This document shows, one piece after another, positions 42,505 through 51,511 of a DNA stretch of 64,000 nucleotides. Under the pieces are notes generated by a model, which was not told the origin of the DNA, made no database searches, and was given only the letters and a program-made list of their open reading frames with translations. Source of the DNA: an uncultured Clostridia bacterium (GTDB lineage: Bacteria > Bacillota > Clostridia > Christensenellales > Aristaeellaceae); NCBI GenBank assembly GCA_934630705.1, contig CAKTWP010000012.1, positions 1-64,000 of the forward strand, read 5' to 3'. Made by a program: the position numbers and the translations under genes. Every line of letters begins with the position of its first letter. The stretch's first letter is position 1.

Positions 42505-43192
42505 CCTTATCGGTGAAATAATAGCCCACTCCCCACTTGGTGAAGATGAACTCCGGCTGCGCGGTATTGCGCTCGATCTTTTCCCGGAGCCGGCGAATAT
42601 GCACGTCCACCGTTCTGGCGTCGCCCATATAATCGTATTTCCAGACCGTCTCCAGCATGGTCTCCCGGCTGAATACCTTGCCCCGGTTGGTAATAAACAG
42701 CTGCAGCAGATCAAATTCCTTGGCCGTGAGGCGCACTTCCTTACCCCCCAGGGTAACGGAGCGGTTCACGATATTCACTTCCATATCATGCACCCGGATG
42801 ATCTTCTTTTCCTCATTGGCGGCGGGCTGCGTGGCGCGGCGAAGCACCGTCTTAATCCGGGCCTTCACCTCCAGGATATTAAACGGCTTGGTCATATAAT
42901 CATCCGCGCCATATTCCAGGCCCAGAATCTTATCCATATCCTCGCCCTTGGCCGTGAGCATCAGGATGGGCACGTTGCTGCTTTCCCGAATGCGCTGGCA
43001 AACCTGAATGCCGTCCATCTTGGGCAGCATCACGTCCAGCAGCACCAGATCCACCGGCTCATCGAAAAACACCTGCAGCGCTTCCTCGCCATCCGCCGCG
43101 GTGAGAATTTCGTATCCTTCCTGCTCCAGCGTATACCGAAGGCCCTTGAGAATCAAAGGCTCATCATCCACCAATAGAATGCGCTTTGCCAC
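42500..43192 (-). CDS. OmpR/PhoB-family response regulator
   Basis: 230 aa. Receiver domain with DDE (acidic pocket), the phospho-acceptor in LVLLDVMLPKMDG (Asp53), Thr in MLTAKG and Lys in MTKPF. The C-terminal winged helix carries VRLTAKEFDLLQLF and RTVDVHIRRLREKI...TKWGVGYYF. It forms a two-component system with the kinase downstream on the same strand. WalR/PhoP-like by sequence type; target genes are not visible here. Confidence 0.92.
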   Translation of the reverse strand: MAKRILLVDDEPLILKGLRYTLEQEGYEILTAADGEEALQVFFDEPVDLVLLDVMLPKMDGIQVCQRIRESSNVPILMLTAKGEDMDKILGLEYGADDYMTKPFNILEVKARIKTVLRRATQPAANEEKKIIRVHDMEVNIVNRSVTLGGKEVRLTAKEFDLLQLFITNRGKVFSRETMLETVWKYDYMGDARTVDVHIRRLREKIERNTAQPEFIFTKWGVGYYFTDKD

Positions 43193-43255
43193 GTTGTTTC
43201 ATCCTTCCTCACGCTTCACAGGCAGCCCGAACAATCCGGCTCCCTGCCTTCCTCT

Positions 43256-43285
43256 ATTTTACACGCAAACGCCCCCAAAAATCAA
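43256..43285 (-). promoter_or_regulatory. Promoter of the two-component operon
   Basis: Minus strand: TTGATT (43285-43280), 18-nt spacer, TAAAAT (43261-43256). Confidence 0.6.
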
Positions 43286-43360
43286 GTGAATCGCAATAAT
43301 TTCTACATATTTTTTCAACAAAACCCACACATCAGCGCGAAAAACGTAATAAAAAGGCTT

Positions 43361-43403
43361 AAAAAAACGAGAGGGGGGCTTTGTGAGCAAAAAACCCCTC
43401 TCG
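43361..43403 (-). terminator. Terminator of the aspartase gene
   Basis: CGAGAGGGG (43368-43376) pairs with CCCCTCTCG (43395-43403); on the minus strand a T7 run follows. The same GAGAGGGG arms recur in the hairpin at 53269-53311. Confidence 0.8.
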
Positions 43404-43486
43404 TGCGCTCCTTGATGAGGAAAGCGTCCCAAAGGCTTCTCCGTCGGATGAAGCGTATGCATCATAGAAGGCATGCAAACCTGCCC

Positions 43487-44884
43487 TTATTTTTTCCAAT
43501 CCGTCATTTTCATGGGATTGAGCACATCCTCGGCCTGTTCCTTTGTAAGCAGCCCCCGGGAAAGCACCAGCTGCCGCAGGGGCGTATTGGTAGCCAGGGC
43601 CTCCTTGGCCAGGCCGCAGGCAGCGGCATAGCCGATATGGGGGCACAGCGCCGTAACCACGCCGATGGACCGCTCCAGTTCGTCCTTGCACTGTTCCCGG
43701 TTGGCCACGATGCCCAGGATGCAATGGTCGATCAGGGTGGTCAAGCCGTGTGTCAGCTGGGTGATGCCCTGAAACAGACTATCGAAAATCACCGGCTCGA
43801 AGGCGTTCAGCTCCAATTGCCCCGCCTCCACCGCGCAGGTGACGGTCATATCAAAGCCGATCAGCCGGAACACGATCTGGTTGATCACCTCGGGGATCAC
43901 GGGGTTCACCTTGCCGGGCATAATGGAGGAGCCGTTCTGCCGGGGCGGCAGGGTGATTTCGCCCAGCCCGTCCCGGGGACCGGAGGACATCAGCCGCAGA
44001 TCATTGCAGATCTTGGACAGGCTCACACCGCAGCCCTTCAGCGCGCCGGAGAGGGCGGTATATCCATCCAGATTCTGCGTGGAATCGATCAGATCCTCGC
44101 TTTGCACAAAGGGGATGCCCGTCATTTCCGCCAGAATCCCCACCACGCTGGCGATATACGCCGGCTCGGCGTTCACGCCGGTACCGATGGCCGTGCCGCC
44201 CAGATTCAGCGAGAGCATTTCCTCCTGTCCCCGGCGCAGCCGCTTTTCTTCCCGGCGCAGCACCGCCGCATAGGCCCGAAATTCCTGGCCCAGGCGGATG
44301 GGCACCGCATCCTGCATCTGGGTGCGGCCCATTTTCACCACATCGTCAAAGGCCGCGGCCTTTTCCTCCATGGCCCCAATCAGCCGCCGCAGCTCCGCCA
44401 TCAGGCCGGTCATGGCCCCGTAAAGCACCATTTTCCCGCAGGTGGGATACACATCGTTGGTGGACTGGCCGCAGTTCACATGATCGTTGGGGTTCACCAG
44501 GGTATAATCCCCGGGCTTTCCGCCCAGCAGCTGAATGGCCCGGTTGGCAATCACCTCATTGCCGTTCATGTTGGTGGAGGTGCCCGCGCCGCCCTGGATG
44601 GGATCCACAATAAACGCCCTGTCCCATTTTCCCGCGATCACTTCGTCCGCCGCCTGTTCAATGGCCCCGGCGATCCGGGCAGGCAGCGCGCCGCACTGGC
44701 CGTTGGCCCGGGCGCAGGCCTTTTTGATCCAGCCCAGGCTCTCAATCATCTGCCGGGACAGATGCTGCCCCGTGATGGGAAAATTCTCCGCAGCCCGCAG
44801 GGAATGAATGCCGTACAGCGCATGGGCGGGAATGGCCTTTTCGCCGATCATGTCCCGCTCCAGCCGAAAATCCGTCTCGCTCAT
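43487..44884 (-). CDS. aspA: Aspartate ammonia-lyase (class II fumarase/aspartase family)
   Basis: 465 aa, the usual family length. Signature GSSIMPGKVNPVIPE is present (~312-326) with the catalytic SS loop. FIVDPIQGGAGTSTNMNGNEVIANRA and NDHVNCGQSTNDVYPT favour aspartase over fumarase. The reaction is aspartate to fumarate plus ammonia. RBS AAAGGAGAC before ATG. It stands alone with its own promoter and terminator. Confidence 0.82.
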   Translation of the reverse strand: MSETDFRLERDMIGEKAIPAHALYGIHSLRAAENFPITGQHLSRQMIESLGWIKKACARANGQCGALPARIAGAIEQAADEVIAGKWDRAFIVDPIQGGAGTSTNMNGNEVIANRAIQLLGGKPGDYTLVNPNDHVNCGQSTNDVYPTCGKMVLYGAMTGLMAELRRLIGAMEEKAAAFDDVVKMGRTQMQDAVPIRLGQEFRAYAAVLRREEKRLRRGQEEMLSLNLGGTAIGTGVNAEPAYIASVVGILAEMTGIPFVQSEDLIDSTQNLDGYTALSGALKGCGVSLSKICNDLRLMSSGPRDGLGEITLPPRQNGSSIMPGKVNPVIPEVINQIVFRLIGFDMTVTCAVEAGQLELNAFEPVIFDSLFQGITQLTHGLTTLIDHCILGIVANREQCKDELERSIGVVTALCPHIGYAAACGLAKEALATNTPLRQLVLSRGLLTKEQAEDVLNPMKMTDWKK

Positions 44885-44922
44885 GGAAGCGTCTCCTTTG
44901 ATGCAAATTCATCGCGTCTCCT

Positions 44923-44951
44923 ATTATAGCGTCATTTTCCTGCATTTGCAA
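44923..44951 (-). promoter_or_regulatory. Promoter of aspA
   Basis: Minus strand: TTGCAA (44951-44946), 17-nt spacer, TATAAT (44928-44923). Confidence 0.75.
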
Positions 44952-45014
44952 CGGATTTTTGAATGAAATCCTTCATTTTCCCTCGAATCGTCTTTCTTTT
45001 TGCACAGATTTTTC

Positions 45015-45043
45015 TTGCGTCGGCTTTCCCGCCATGATAAAAT
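45015..45043 (+). promoter_or_regulatory. Promoter of the rhamnosidase gene
   Basis: TTGCGT (45015-45020), 17-nt spacer, extended TGA-TAAAAT (45038-45043). It diverges from the aspA promoter. Confidence 0.6.
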
Positions 45044-45090
45044 GAAGCGGATGTATTTGGTGTGCAAATCGGAAAGGAGCGATTCCTGAT

Positions 45091-47292
45091 ATGACCCATG
45101 AACAGGCCTTTGGCCAGGCGAAATGGATTGGCGGCGATGCGGCGGCGTCCTGCCCGGTGTTTCGAGCGGCGTTCGACGCGTCCCAGGTGAAGCAGGCCAG
45201 AATCACCATCTGCGGGCTTGGATACTTTTATCTGTATGTGAACGGCCGGCGGGTGTCCGAGGATTTGTTTGTGCCCGTAACCAGCGATTATGTGAAGCGG
45301 CCCATCATGGAAAACGGCCGGCCCTTTGACGAGGAAATGGGCCACCGCTGCTATTTCCTGCGCTACGAGCTGGCCCCCTTTCTCCGCCCCGGCCGCAACG
45401 AGCTGGCCGTGGCCCTGGGCGACGGCTTTTTTTCCACTTTTCAGTATTCTTATGATCAGCCTGTGCGCTATGGCCAGCCCCGGCTGTGCTATCGCATTGA
45501 ATGGACGGATGAAAAGGGCATGGCGGGCGAGGTCCTGTCCGGGACGGACGTAAAATGGCATCCCGGCATCGTGGCGGAATACAATCTGTTCAAGGGCGAA
45601 ACCCAGGAGCTGAGCCGCCTTGCCCCGGACTGGACGTCCGCGCCTGCAGGCGAAGGCTGGCTTCCTGTGCAGCTGCTGCCGGAAATGGACACCTGCTTCC
45701 AGCCCCAGGATTGCCCGGCGGATCGGATCGTGCGCCAGATTATTCCCCGGATGCTGCGAAACGAGGATGGCGTGCGGCTGTATGACCTGGGCGAAAATAT
45801 CACCGGCTGGGTGGTTTTGCAGGATCAGGGCCAGGCGGGCGCGGAAATCTCGGTAGAATTTGGCGAAGATCTCAACGCCGCCGGGGACATGGACGGCCGG
45901 TTCATGCACGGCCAGTTTTTCCGCGTAATTTCCGATGGCCGGGGGCGGACGGTACACCCCCAGTTCACCTGGCACGGCTTTCGGTATTTCGCCGTGAAGG
46001 GCGCGGCGGAGGTGAAGGCCGTAGCCGTAATCCACAGCGACATCCCCGTTCATTCCAGCTTTGACTGCGCCAGCCCGGTGCTTAACTGGCTCTATCAGGC
46101 ATACATGCGCACCCAGCTGTGCAACTGGCATGGGGGCATTCCCTCGGATTGCCCCCACCTCGAGCGCAAGGGCTACACGGGCGACGGCCAACTCACCTGC
46201 GAAACCTTCATGCTCCTGCTGAACAACAAATCCCTCACCCGCAAATGGATTCGGGATATTCTGGATTGTCAGGATCGCAACAGCGGCCATGTGCAGTACA
46301 CCGCGCCCTACAGCCGCAACGGCGGCGGGCCCGGTGGGTGGGGCTGCGCCATTGTGATGGTGCCCTGGAAGTATTATCTGCAGTACGGCGAAACGGATGT
46401 GCTCCGGGCTGCATACGAGGGCATGTGCCATTACATCGATTATCTGTTGGCCCACAGCGATGAGCGCCATCTGGTGGTCAGCGACCGGCCCGGTGCCTGG
46501 TGTCTGGGCGATTGGTGCGCTCCCACCGGCGCGCACGGCGGCTCGGATCTGCCCGCACCCTTTGTGAACAATTATTTCCTGATCAAGTCCGTTCAGGTGA
46601 TCCAGCAGGTGGAGGATGTGCTGGGCCTGCCCCATCCGTCCCGTTGGGCCGGGATTATGGAAAACGCGGCCAAAGGCATAAACGATACCTACTTCGACCC
46701 CGCCACCGGGGATTACGCCGGAGGCATTGAAGCAGCCAACGCCTTTGCGCTGGACATTGGGCTGGGCAATGAAAAGACCTTCCCCGCCCTCAAGGCGCGA
46801 TATGAAGCGCTGGGGCGCTTTGACACCGGCATTTTCGGCACGGAGATTCTCCCCCGCATTCTCTTTGAGCGGGGCGAAGCGGCGCTGGCCTTCCGCCTGC
46901 TCACCACCCAGGCGCCCATTTCCATCGCAGGCTGGATGAAGGCGGGGGCCACCACGCTCTGGGAATACTGGCCCCGGGCGTACCAGCGTTCTCTGAGTCA
47001 TCCCATGTTTGGGGCGGTGACCAAGGAGCTGTTCTATCGCTGTCTGGGCATGCGCCAGACGGAGGACAGCGCAGGCTGGGAAAAAGCGGTGATTGCGCCC
47101 GCCGTGCCGACGCTGCTGCCCTATGCCAAGGGCCAGATCGAAACGCCCAAGGGCATACTGGCTGTATCCTATTCCTTCTGGGAGGGCAAGCTGACCCTGA
47201 CTGTCACCGTCCCCGCCGGAATGCAGGCGGAAGCGGTCTATCAGAGCAAGCATTATCCGCTGCACACGGGCGAACAGACGCTTACGCTGTAA
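45091..47292 (+). CDS. Alpha-L-rhamnosidase (GH78)
   Basis: 733 aa. The N-terminal ~330 residues are beta-sandwich domains (AKWIGGD...FRAAFDASQVKQARITICGLGYFYLYVNGRRVSEDLF, LYDLGENITGWVVL). The (alpha/alpha)6 barrel holds the GH78 acidic motif GIPSDCPHLERKGYTGDGQ (~345-363), and the C-terminal beta domain follows ATTLWEYWPRAYQRSLSHPMFG. No signal peptide, so it acts inside the cell on imported rhamnosides. Monogenic with its own promoter. A palindromic hairpin follows at 47310. Confidence 0.88.
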   Translation: MTHEQAFGQAKWIGGDAAASCPVFRAAFDASQVKQARITICGLGYFYLYVNGRRVSEDLFVPVTSDYVKRPIMENGRPFDEEMGHRCYFLRYELAPFLRPGRNELAVALGDGFFSTFQYSYDQPVRYGQPRLCYRIEWTDEKGMAGEVLSGTDVKWHPGIVAEYNLFKGETQELSRLAPDWTSAPAGEGWLPVQLLPEMDTCFQPQDCPADRIVRQIIPRMLRNEDGVRLYDLGENITGWVVLQDQGQAGAEISVEFGEDLNAAGDMDGRFMHGQFFRVISDGRGRTVHPQFTWHGFRYFAVKGAAEVKAVAVIHSDIPVHSSFDCASPVLNWLYQAYMRTQLCNWHGGIPSDCPHLERKGYTGDGQLTCETFMLLLNNKSLTRKWIRDILDCQDRNSGHVQYTAPYSRNGGGPGGWGCAIVMVPWKYYLQYGETDVLRAAYEGMCHYIDYLLAHSDERHLVVSDRPGAWCLGDWCAPTGAHGGSDLPAPFVNNYFLIKSVQVIQQVEDVLGLPHPSRWAGIMENAAKGINDTYFDPATGDYAGGIEAANAFALDIGLGNEKTFPALKARYEALGRFDTGIFGTEILPRILFERGEAALAFRLLTTQAPISIAGWMKAGATTLWEYWPRAYQRSLSHPMFGAVTKELFYRCLGMRQTEDSAGWEKAVIAPAVPTLLPYAKGQIETPKGILAVSYSFWEGKLTLTVTVPAGMQAEAVYQSKHYPLHTGEQTLTL

Positions 47293-47309
47293 GGCATACA
47301 ATAAATGCA

Positions 47310-47346
47310 GGGGGAACCATTCTTGTAGCCAAAGAACGGTTCCCCC
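47310..47346. terminator. Hairpin after the rhamnosidase (palindromic repeat family 2)
   Basis: GGGGGAACC (47310-47318) pairs with GGTTCCCCC (47338-47346), with inner TTCTT/AAGAA pairing. No T-run, so terminator activity is uncertain. Confidence 0.65.
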
Positions 47347-47389
47347 TGTCCTCTCCAGGAAAGTCGAAAATCTGTACGCCATTACCAAC

Positions 47390-47450
47390 AATGCGCCCCA
47401 GGTTGAGAAAGTTAACGAGCCTTCGTTTCTCCCTCAATCTTGGGCGCATT
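47390..47450. repeat. AATGCGCCC palindrome, copy A
   Basis: AATGCGCCC (47390-47398) and GGGCGCATT (47442-47450) close an almost complete stem that continues through TTGAG/CTCAA and GAGAAA/TTTCTC. The inner sequence differs from copies B and C. Confidence 0.8.
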
Positions 47451-47488
47451 AAAATAAAGCAGAATCCTGTTCTTATCCCCTGTCTGGA

Positions 47489-48325
47489 TTACAGGCAGAT
47501 TTCCTGTCCCGGCTGCACGGCGTAATGCTGGCCGTCGCAGCTAAAGAACACGGCGATAGCGGTGGGGTTATACACGCGTTTGCCATCCGCGCTGGTCTGC
47601 AGATGGCGATAGGCCTCCACGTAATCATGAATTTCAATATTCGTGGCGTACCAGATATTATCCCGGCCGCCCATGAAATCCGCAAACTCCTCAATCACAT
47701 GCCAATTATCGTTATCCTCGAATTCATAGCTATGGCCCCAGAGATAGAACAGCTGCGGCCGCCAGCGCGTATCCCGCTCCACGAAATCCCGGGCCAGCTC
47801 CATCAGCCGGGGATTCCGGTGGTGGCAGGTGGCGGGCATTTGCAGCCAGTTGGTGGGAATATCAAACCGCTCGGTGGACACGGTGGTGCGGGCATAGGCA
47901 ACGCCGCAGCGGCGCAGGGTTTCGGCCACAGCGTCGTTGGTGGTGCCGAAGGGATAGGCCATGCCGCGGATGATTCGGCCAAACTGCTCCTCCAGCGTTT
48001 CCTTGTCTTTCATCACTTCCCAGGCCACGTTTTCGGGCGACTGCTGGGCCAGATCTGCGTGGGTATAGCAGTGAATGGCCACTTCCTGGCCGCTCCGGCC
48101 GTACACCTCCGTCACCTGGCTGCGGCTCAGCCGCCGATGCACATGTCCCTTGGGATACACCGTGCCTTCCGCCGCATAAAGGCCGCTGTTAAGATTAAAG
48201 GTGCCCTTCAGGCCGTGCCGGTTCATGATGTCGATCAGGCGGATGTCCTGCTCCACTCCGTCGTCATAGCTCAGCGTCAGCGCCCTGCGCAGATTGCCAG
48301 GGAACTCCATGCATTTGTTGCTCAT
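47489..48325 (-). CDS. Polysaccharide deacetylase (NodB-type)
   Basis: 278 aa from ATG 48325 (AAAGGAGAG ~7 nt upstream; the frame's earlier ATG is not supported). NodB motifs: LTLSYDDGVEQD (motif 1 with DD), EVAIHCYTHADLAQQ (motif 2, H-x3-H), and RGMAYPFGTTND (motif 3). It removes acetyl groups from a polysaccharide or peptidoglycan-like substrate. There is no signal peptide, so the target is probably an intracellular oligosaccharide. Proximity to the rhamnosidase and SGNH esterase fits glycan use. Confidence 0.82.
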   Translation of the reverse strand: MSNKCMEFPGNLRRALTLSYDDGVEQDIRLIDIMNRHGLKGTFNLNSGLYAAEGTVYPKGHVHRRLSRSQVTEVYGRSGQEVAIHCYTHADLAQQSPENVAWEVMKDKETLEEQFGRIIRGMAYPFGTTNDAVAETLRRCGVAYARTTVSTERFDIPTNWLQMPATCHHRNPRLMELARDFVERDTRWRPQLFYLWGHSYEFEDNDNWHVIEEFADFMGGRDNIWYATNIEIHDYVEAYRHLQTSADGKRVYNPTAIAVFFSCDGQHYAVQPGQEICL

Positions 48326-48356
48326 ACGCGCTCTCCTTTGTGGTCTTTTTTCTTTA

Positions 48357-48385
48357 ATTGTATCCCCGTGCCACCGGAAAGTCAA
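48357..48385 (-). promoter_or_regulatory. Promoter of the deacetylase gene
   Basis: Minus strand: TTGACT (48385-48380), 17-nt spacer, TACAAT (48362-48357). Confidence 0.7.
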
Positions 48386-48424
48386 CAAAAAACGTGAATC
48401 GTGAGATAATTGTGAATGATTAGG

Positions 48425-48678
48425 CGGGAGGAGGTTTGGCCCCAGAGGCCCCTCCCGAAAACCGCTTGGGATAAAAGCTTAAACGCTTTTCTATCTGCAA
48501 TGCGCCCCAGACAGGAAAAGAAACCTTGCTCGTCTCTTTTCCCTGTCTGGGGCGCAACGTGGATCATATATGGAAACAAATGATTCCCCCTGCCGGCTTT
48601 CTTGGATGGATGCGGGAGAGGGAGGGGATTCTTTCCCCAAGGAGAGCCCCCGCCGTATTCCGCACCATATTTCCGGTT
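48425..48678. repeat. Gene-free gap with hairpins, including AATGCGCCC palindrome copy B
   Basis: Copy B (48499-48557): TGCGCCCCAGACAGG pairs with CCTGTCTGGGGCGCA plus AAAAGA/TCTTTT. CGGGAGG...CCTCCCG (about 48425-48457) is a further hairpin. CCGGCTTTCTTGGA near 48593 also appears at the 54290 and 57860 repeats. No gene seen. Confidence 0.75.
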
Positions 48679-49389
48679 TTACAGCAGCTTTTCCAGCTCG
48701 GCGGGAGAGAAAACGAAGGTGGGCACATCAAAGGACGGCTGAGCCAGCAGCACGGGCTGGAAGAAGAACACCGCATTGCCACCCTCATCGGCATAGAAAT
48801 CCCGGGTAGGGGCAAAGTCCATCAGGAACTGCGCTTCATCCACATCCGCCCGGCATACGCCCTGCTCCTGCAGCTTGCAAAATTCCGCATACAGCAGGGG
48901 CGATACCGCCTCGGAAATCTGCGCTGAGGATTCGCCAACCATCACCAGCCCCCGCAGCGTCAGCGTTTCGCCCAGATATTCCCCCGCCATGTCAAACACC
49001 AGCGGCTCCAGAGACAGGTTCGCTCCCTCCGCGCCCATGGTCTGGCTCCGCCGCTGCACAATGGACAGAAACCGTCCGTTGTTGCAGGTGACGGCAAAGT
49101 CATGAACCACCTCATTCCTGCCGTCAAACAGCATGTCCGGCTCATTGGCAAACATGGGCAGCACCAGCTGCAGCATCTCATCCAGCGCCATTTCGTAGGT
49201 GTCGTTCACGGCCAGGGACGCGTAATCCTCCCCCGTCAGATGGGGATAGGCATAGGTGAAATGATAGGTCCAATCGCTTTCCGAGGGGAAATATGCCTCC
49301 CCCTCCAGCCGCTCCACCGCCGTTTCCCCCAGCGCGCAGGGCAGCGAAAGCAGCAGCGCCAGAAGCCAGACCGTCAGCCGCTTAACCAT
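48679..49389 (-). CDS. Exported DUF3298/RsiV-like protein
   Basis: 236 aa from ATG 49389. Signal peptide MVKRLTVWLLALLLSLPCALG. The mature part has DWTYHFTYAYPHLTG...VVHDFAVTCNNGRFLSIVQRR and a C-terminal FMDFAPTRDFYADEGGNAVFFFQPVLLAQPSF...FSPAELEKLL, which resembles the DUF3298/RsiV C-terminal domain. Substrate unknown. Its start overlaps the 3' end of the preceding gene by 8 nt. Confidence 0.7.
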   Translation of the reverse strand: MVKRLTVWLLALLLSLPCALGETAVERLEGEAYFPSESDWTYHFTYAYPHLTGEDYASLAVNDTYEMALDEMLQLVLPMFANEPDMLFDGRNEVVHDFAVTCNNGRFLSIVQRRSQTMGAEGANLSLEPLVFDMAGEYLGETLTLRGLVMVGESSAQISEAVSPLLYAEFCKLQEQGVCRADVDEAQFLMDFAPTRDFYADEGGNAVFFFQPVLLAQPSFDVPTFVFSPAELEKLL

Positions 49390-50440
49390 TGGACGCACCC
49401 CACACACTCATGGAATTGCGGATGAACTGCGCATAGAGCGAAAACTCCGCCTGCCGCTCCGCCGGGAAGGACAGCGTGACCGTATAGCGCCAGTGCACAT
49501 CCTGGGGCACCACGCACAGCACAATCTGCCCCGGCTCCTCCGCCAGGAACTGGGCCTGAACGAACTGGGCTTCTTCCGTGATTACCGCATCCGGATGCGC
49601 CTGCCGGAAGGCGGCCAGCACCGCGTCATAGGCCGCGTCGTTTTCCAGGGCCTGAATGGTGAGCGTCGCGTCGCCCTCCGCCGTCTGCCAGACCCGGCAG
49701 GCCGCGCTGTCGTCCGCCAGCCCGAAAATGGAGGGCAGCGTCACCGAATACTCATACTCCGTGTTCTCCACGGACTGCCAATCGCCGAGCACACCGTCAA
49801 CATAGGTGTCCGACAGGGCGTAGCTTTCCAGCGTGTAGCCATAGAGCGCGTCCTCATCATAGCGCAGGGAAACATCGGCGTGGCACAGCCAGGTCAGCGC
49901 ATCCTCGGGCAGCGCCTCGGCGCTCTGGCCAAAATCTCCGTAATAGGTGTACAGGTCGCATTGCAGGGTCAGGCCGTCATCATCCGAGACCACATCGTAA
50001 ATGTATGCGCCGATGGACGGATTTTCTTTCAGATCGGTCAGATCCATGGAAAGGCCGGTATCGGTCAGGGTGATGCAGGGGCAGGTAGAAGCGGCGGGCT
50101 TCTGATAGGCGCCGGTAGCAAAGAAGCCGCTGTAAATCGCGGATACTTCCCCGTCCGTCAGCTGGGCCTTGCCCTGAAGAATCTCGTCGCCGCCGCTGTA
50201 AGGCAGCATCAGGGTCTGCATCCCCAGGGCCAGCACGCCCTCCACCAGCGCCTGAGAGGGCGCTTCGCCGGGGGCCAGGCTGTCTTCATCCCGCAGCACC
50301 GCCGCGCCCATGGCCAGCGAGACCATGTTCTTCAGGCCGATTTCATTGCCGCCGTCGTTTTTCGCATCCCGCATGGGCGCGGCCAGCGCGGGCATGCAGC
50401 CAAGCGCCAGCGCCAGCATAAGAGCAAGCACTTTCTTCAT
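49382..50440 (-). CDS. Exported protein of unknown function
   Basis: 352 aa from ATG 50440 (GGAGG upstream). Signal peptide MKKVLALMLALALGCMPALA. The mature protein is acidic, with a regular alpha/beta pattern (LVEGVLALGMQTLMLPYSGGDEI, GAYIYDVVSDDDGLTLQCDLYTYYGDFG) and ends with a PsbP/DUF1795-like stretch (EYSVTLPSIFGLADDSAACRVWQTAEGDATLTI...WRYTVTLSFPAERQAEFSLY). Co-transcribed with the DUF3298-like gene and probably with the flavoprotein gene 41 bp upstream. Not recognised further. Confidence 0.65.
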   Translation of the reverse strand: MKKVLALMLALALGCMPALAAPMRDAKNDGGNEIGLKNMVSLAMGAAVLRDEDSLAPGEAPSQALVEGVLALGMQTLMLPYSGGDEILQGKAQLTDGEVSAIYSGFFATGAYQKPAASTCPCITLTDTGLSMDLTDLKENPSIGAYIYDVVSDDDGLTLQCDLYTYYGDFGQSAEALPEDALTWLCHADVSLRYDEDALYGYTLESYALSDTYVDGVLGDWQSVENTEYEYSVTLPSIFGLADDSAACRVWQTAEGDATLTIQALENDAAYDAVLAAFRQAHPDAVITEEAQFVQAQFLAEEPGQIVLCVVPQDVHWRYTVTLSFPAERQAEFSLYAQFIRNSMSVWGASNG

Positions 50441-50481
50441 GTTTTTTCCTCCGTTCATCGGAATTGAGTGCAGGCAGCCGG

Positions 50482-51330
50482 TTATTTCCCGGCTGCATCC
50501 AGCATTTTCACCAGGCTCAGCGCCGCCTTGCAGCCATCGCCCACAGCCTTTGCCATCTGATAGGGCATGCCCGCAATATCGCCTGCGGCGCAGACCCGGG
50601 GCAAATTGGTGCGGCCCTGATCGTCGGTAAGAATCCGGCCGTTTTCGTTTGTCACCTCGGGCATCAGCTGGGCCATGGCCATGGCCGGGCGCAAAATGAA
50701 CACGCCGTCATACGCCCGGCTTTCCGTCTCCGTGGCCACCCGGATTTTCTCCCCCTCCCGGGAAAGAGAAACGGGCTTGCCCGGCATCCGCGCAATCTGG
50801 GGGCGCAGGACGGTCAGATCGTGGGGCGCGAGGGCGTAATAGGATACCTCCCCCAGCGTGGCCAGAAAATTGGCTTCCTCCGCCGCCTCCGGCCAGCCGC
50901 CCAGCACGGCCATGTTTTTCCCGCGATAAAACATGCCGTCGCAGGTGGCGCAATAGCTGACTCCCTGGCCCACCAGCCCTTCCTCGCCGGGCAGAGACTT
51001 GGCCTTGGGCGCGCCGGCGGCCAGAATGACTCCCCGGCAGGAGAGAAGCTCCGTGCCCATCATGGCCGAAAAGCTGTCACCCATGGGCAGCACCCGCTGC
51101 ACCAGCCCTTCCCGCAGCTCCGCGCCGGCTTCCTGCGCCTGACGGCGCAGCAGGGCCATCATTTCGCTGCCGGGCATATGGGGCAGCCCGGGATAATTAT
51201 CCACCATCCGCGCCTTTTCCAGCGCGCTTTCCCCGGCGTAAGCCAGCAGCACCGTCTTGCCCCGCTGGCGCAGCGTCAGCGCCGCGGCGCAGCCCGCCGG
51301 GCCCGCGCCGATAATCAATACATCCAGCAT
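50482..51330 (-). CDS. Thioredoxin reductase-like flavoprotein with altered NADPH motif
   Basis: 282 aa. FAD site VLIIGAGPAGCAAALTLRQRG, redox pair in SYCATCDG (Cys-x2-Cys-Asp), and the second FAD strand RVCAAGDIAG. Where thioredoxin reductases have GGGDSAxEEA it reads GGWPEAAEEA, and the HRR motif is missing (ALAPHDLTVLRP). NADPH use is therefore doubtful; an alternative donor such as ferredoxin is known for clostridial relatives lacking these motifs. The protein is also ~25 residues shorter than TrxB. A minus-strand extended -10 (TGC-TATAAT, 51392-51387) precedes it. Confidence 0.82.
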   Translation of the reverse strand: MLDVLIIGAGPAGCAAALTLRQRGKTVLLAYAGESALEKARMVDNYPGLPHMPGSEMMALLRRQAQEAGAELREGLVQRVLPMGDSFSAMMGTELLSCRGVILAAGAPKAKSLPGEEGLVGQGVSYCATCDGMFYRGKNMAVLGGWPEAAEEANFLATLGEVSYYALAPHDLTVLRPQIARMPGKPVSLSREGEKIRVATETESRAYDGVFILRPAMAMAQLMPEVTNENGRILTDDQGRTNLPRVCAAGDIAGMPYQMAKAVGDGCKAALSLVKMLDAAGK

Positions 51331-51386
51331 GTCCGCTTCCTTTTCCTTCCTCGTTTCAGCCGCGATTGTCTCCGGGCTGCATCTCC

Positions 51387-51395
51387 ATTATAGCA
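51387..51395 (-). promoter_or_regulatory. Extended -10 promoter of the flavoprotein operon
   Basis: Minus strand TGC-TATAAT with -10 at 51392-51387; no clear -35. Confidence 0.6.
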
Positions 51396-51457
51396 TAGCC
51401 ATGCCGCAAATTCCACATACAATTGAAAAGAAATTGTAACATTATATCCCACATCCG

Positions 51458-51487
51458 TTGTGCAGGCCGGGGAGAGTATGCTATAAT
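51458..51487 (+). promoter_or_regulatory. Promoter of the 51512-53035 operon
   Basis: TTGTGC (51458-51463), 18-nt spacer, extended TGC-TATAAT (51482-51487), diverging from the flavoprotein promoter. Confidence 0.65.
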
Positions 51488-51511
51488 CAGGGCGAAACAG
51501 GAGGGATGGCC

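Noticed and set aside
44932..47391. Minus-strand frame of 819 codons opposite the rhamnosidase gene
   Set aside because: Antisense shadow; the plus strand has a full GH78 protein with promoter and ribosome site.
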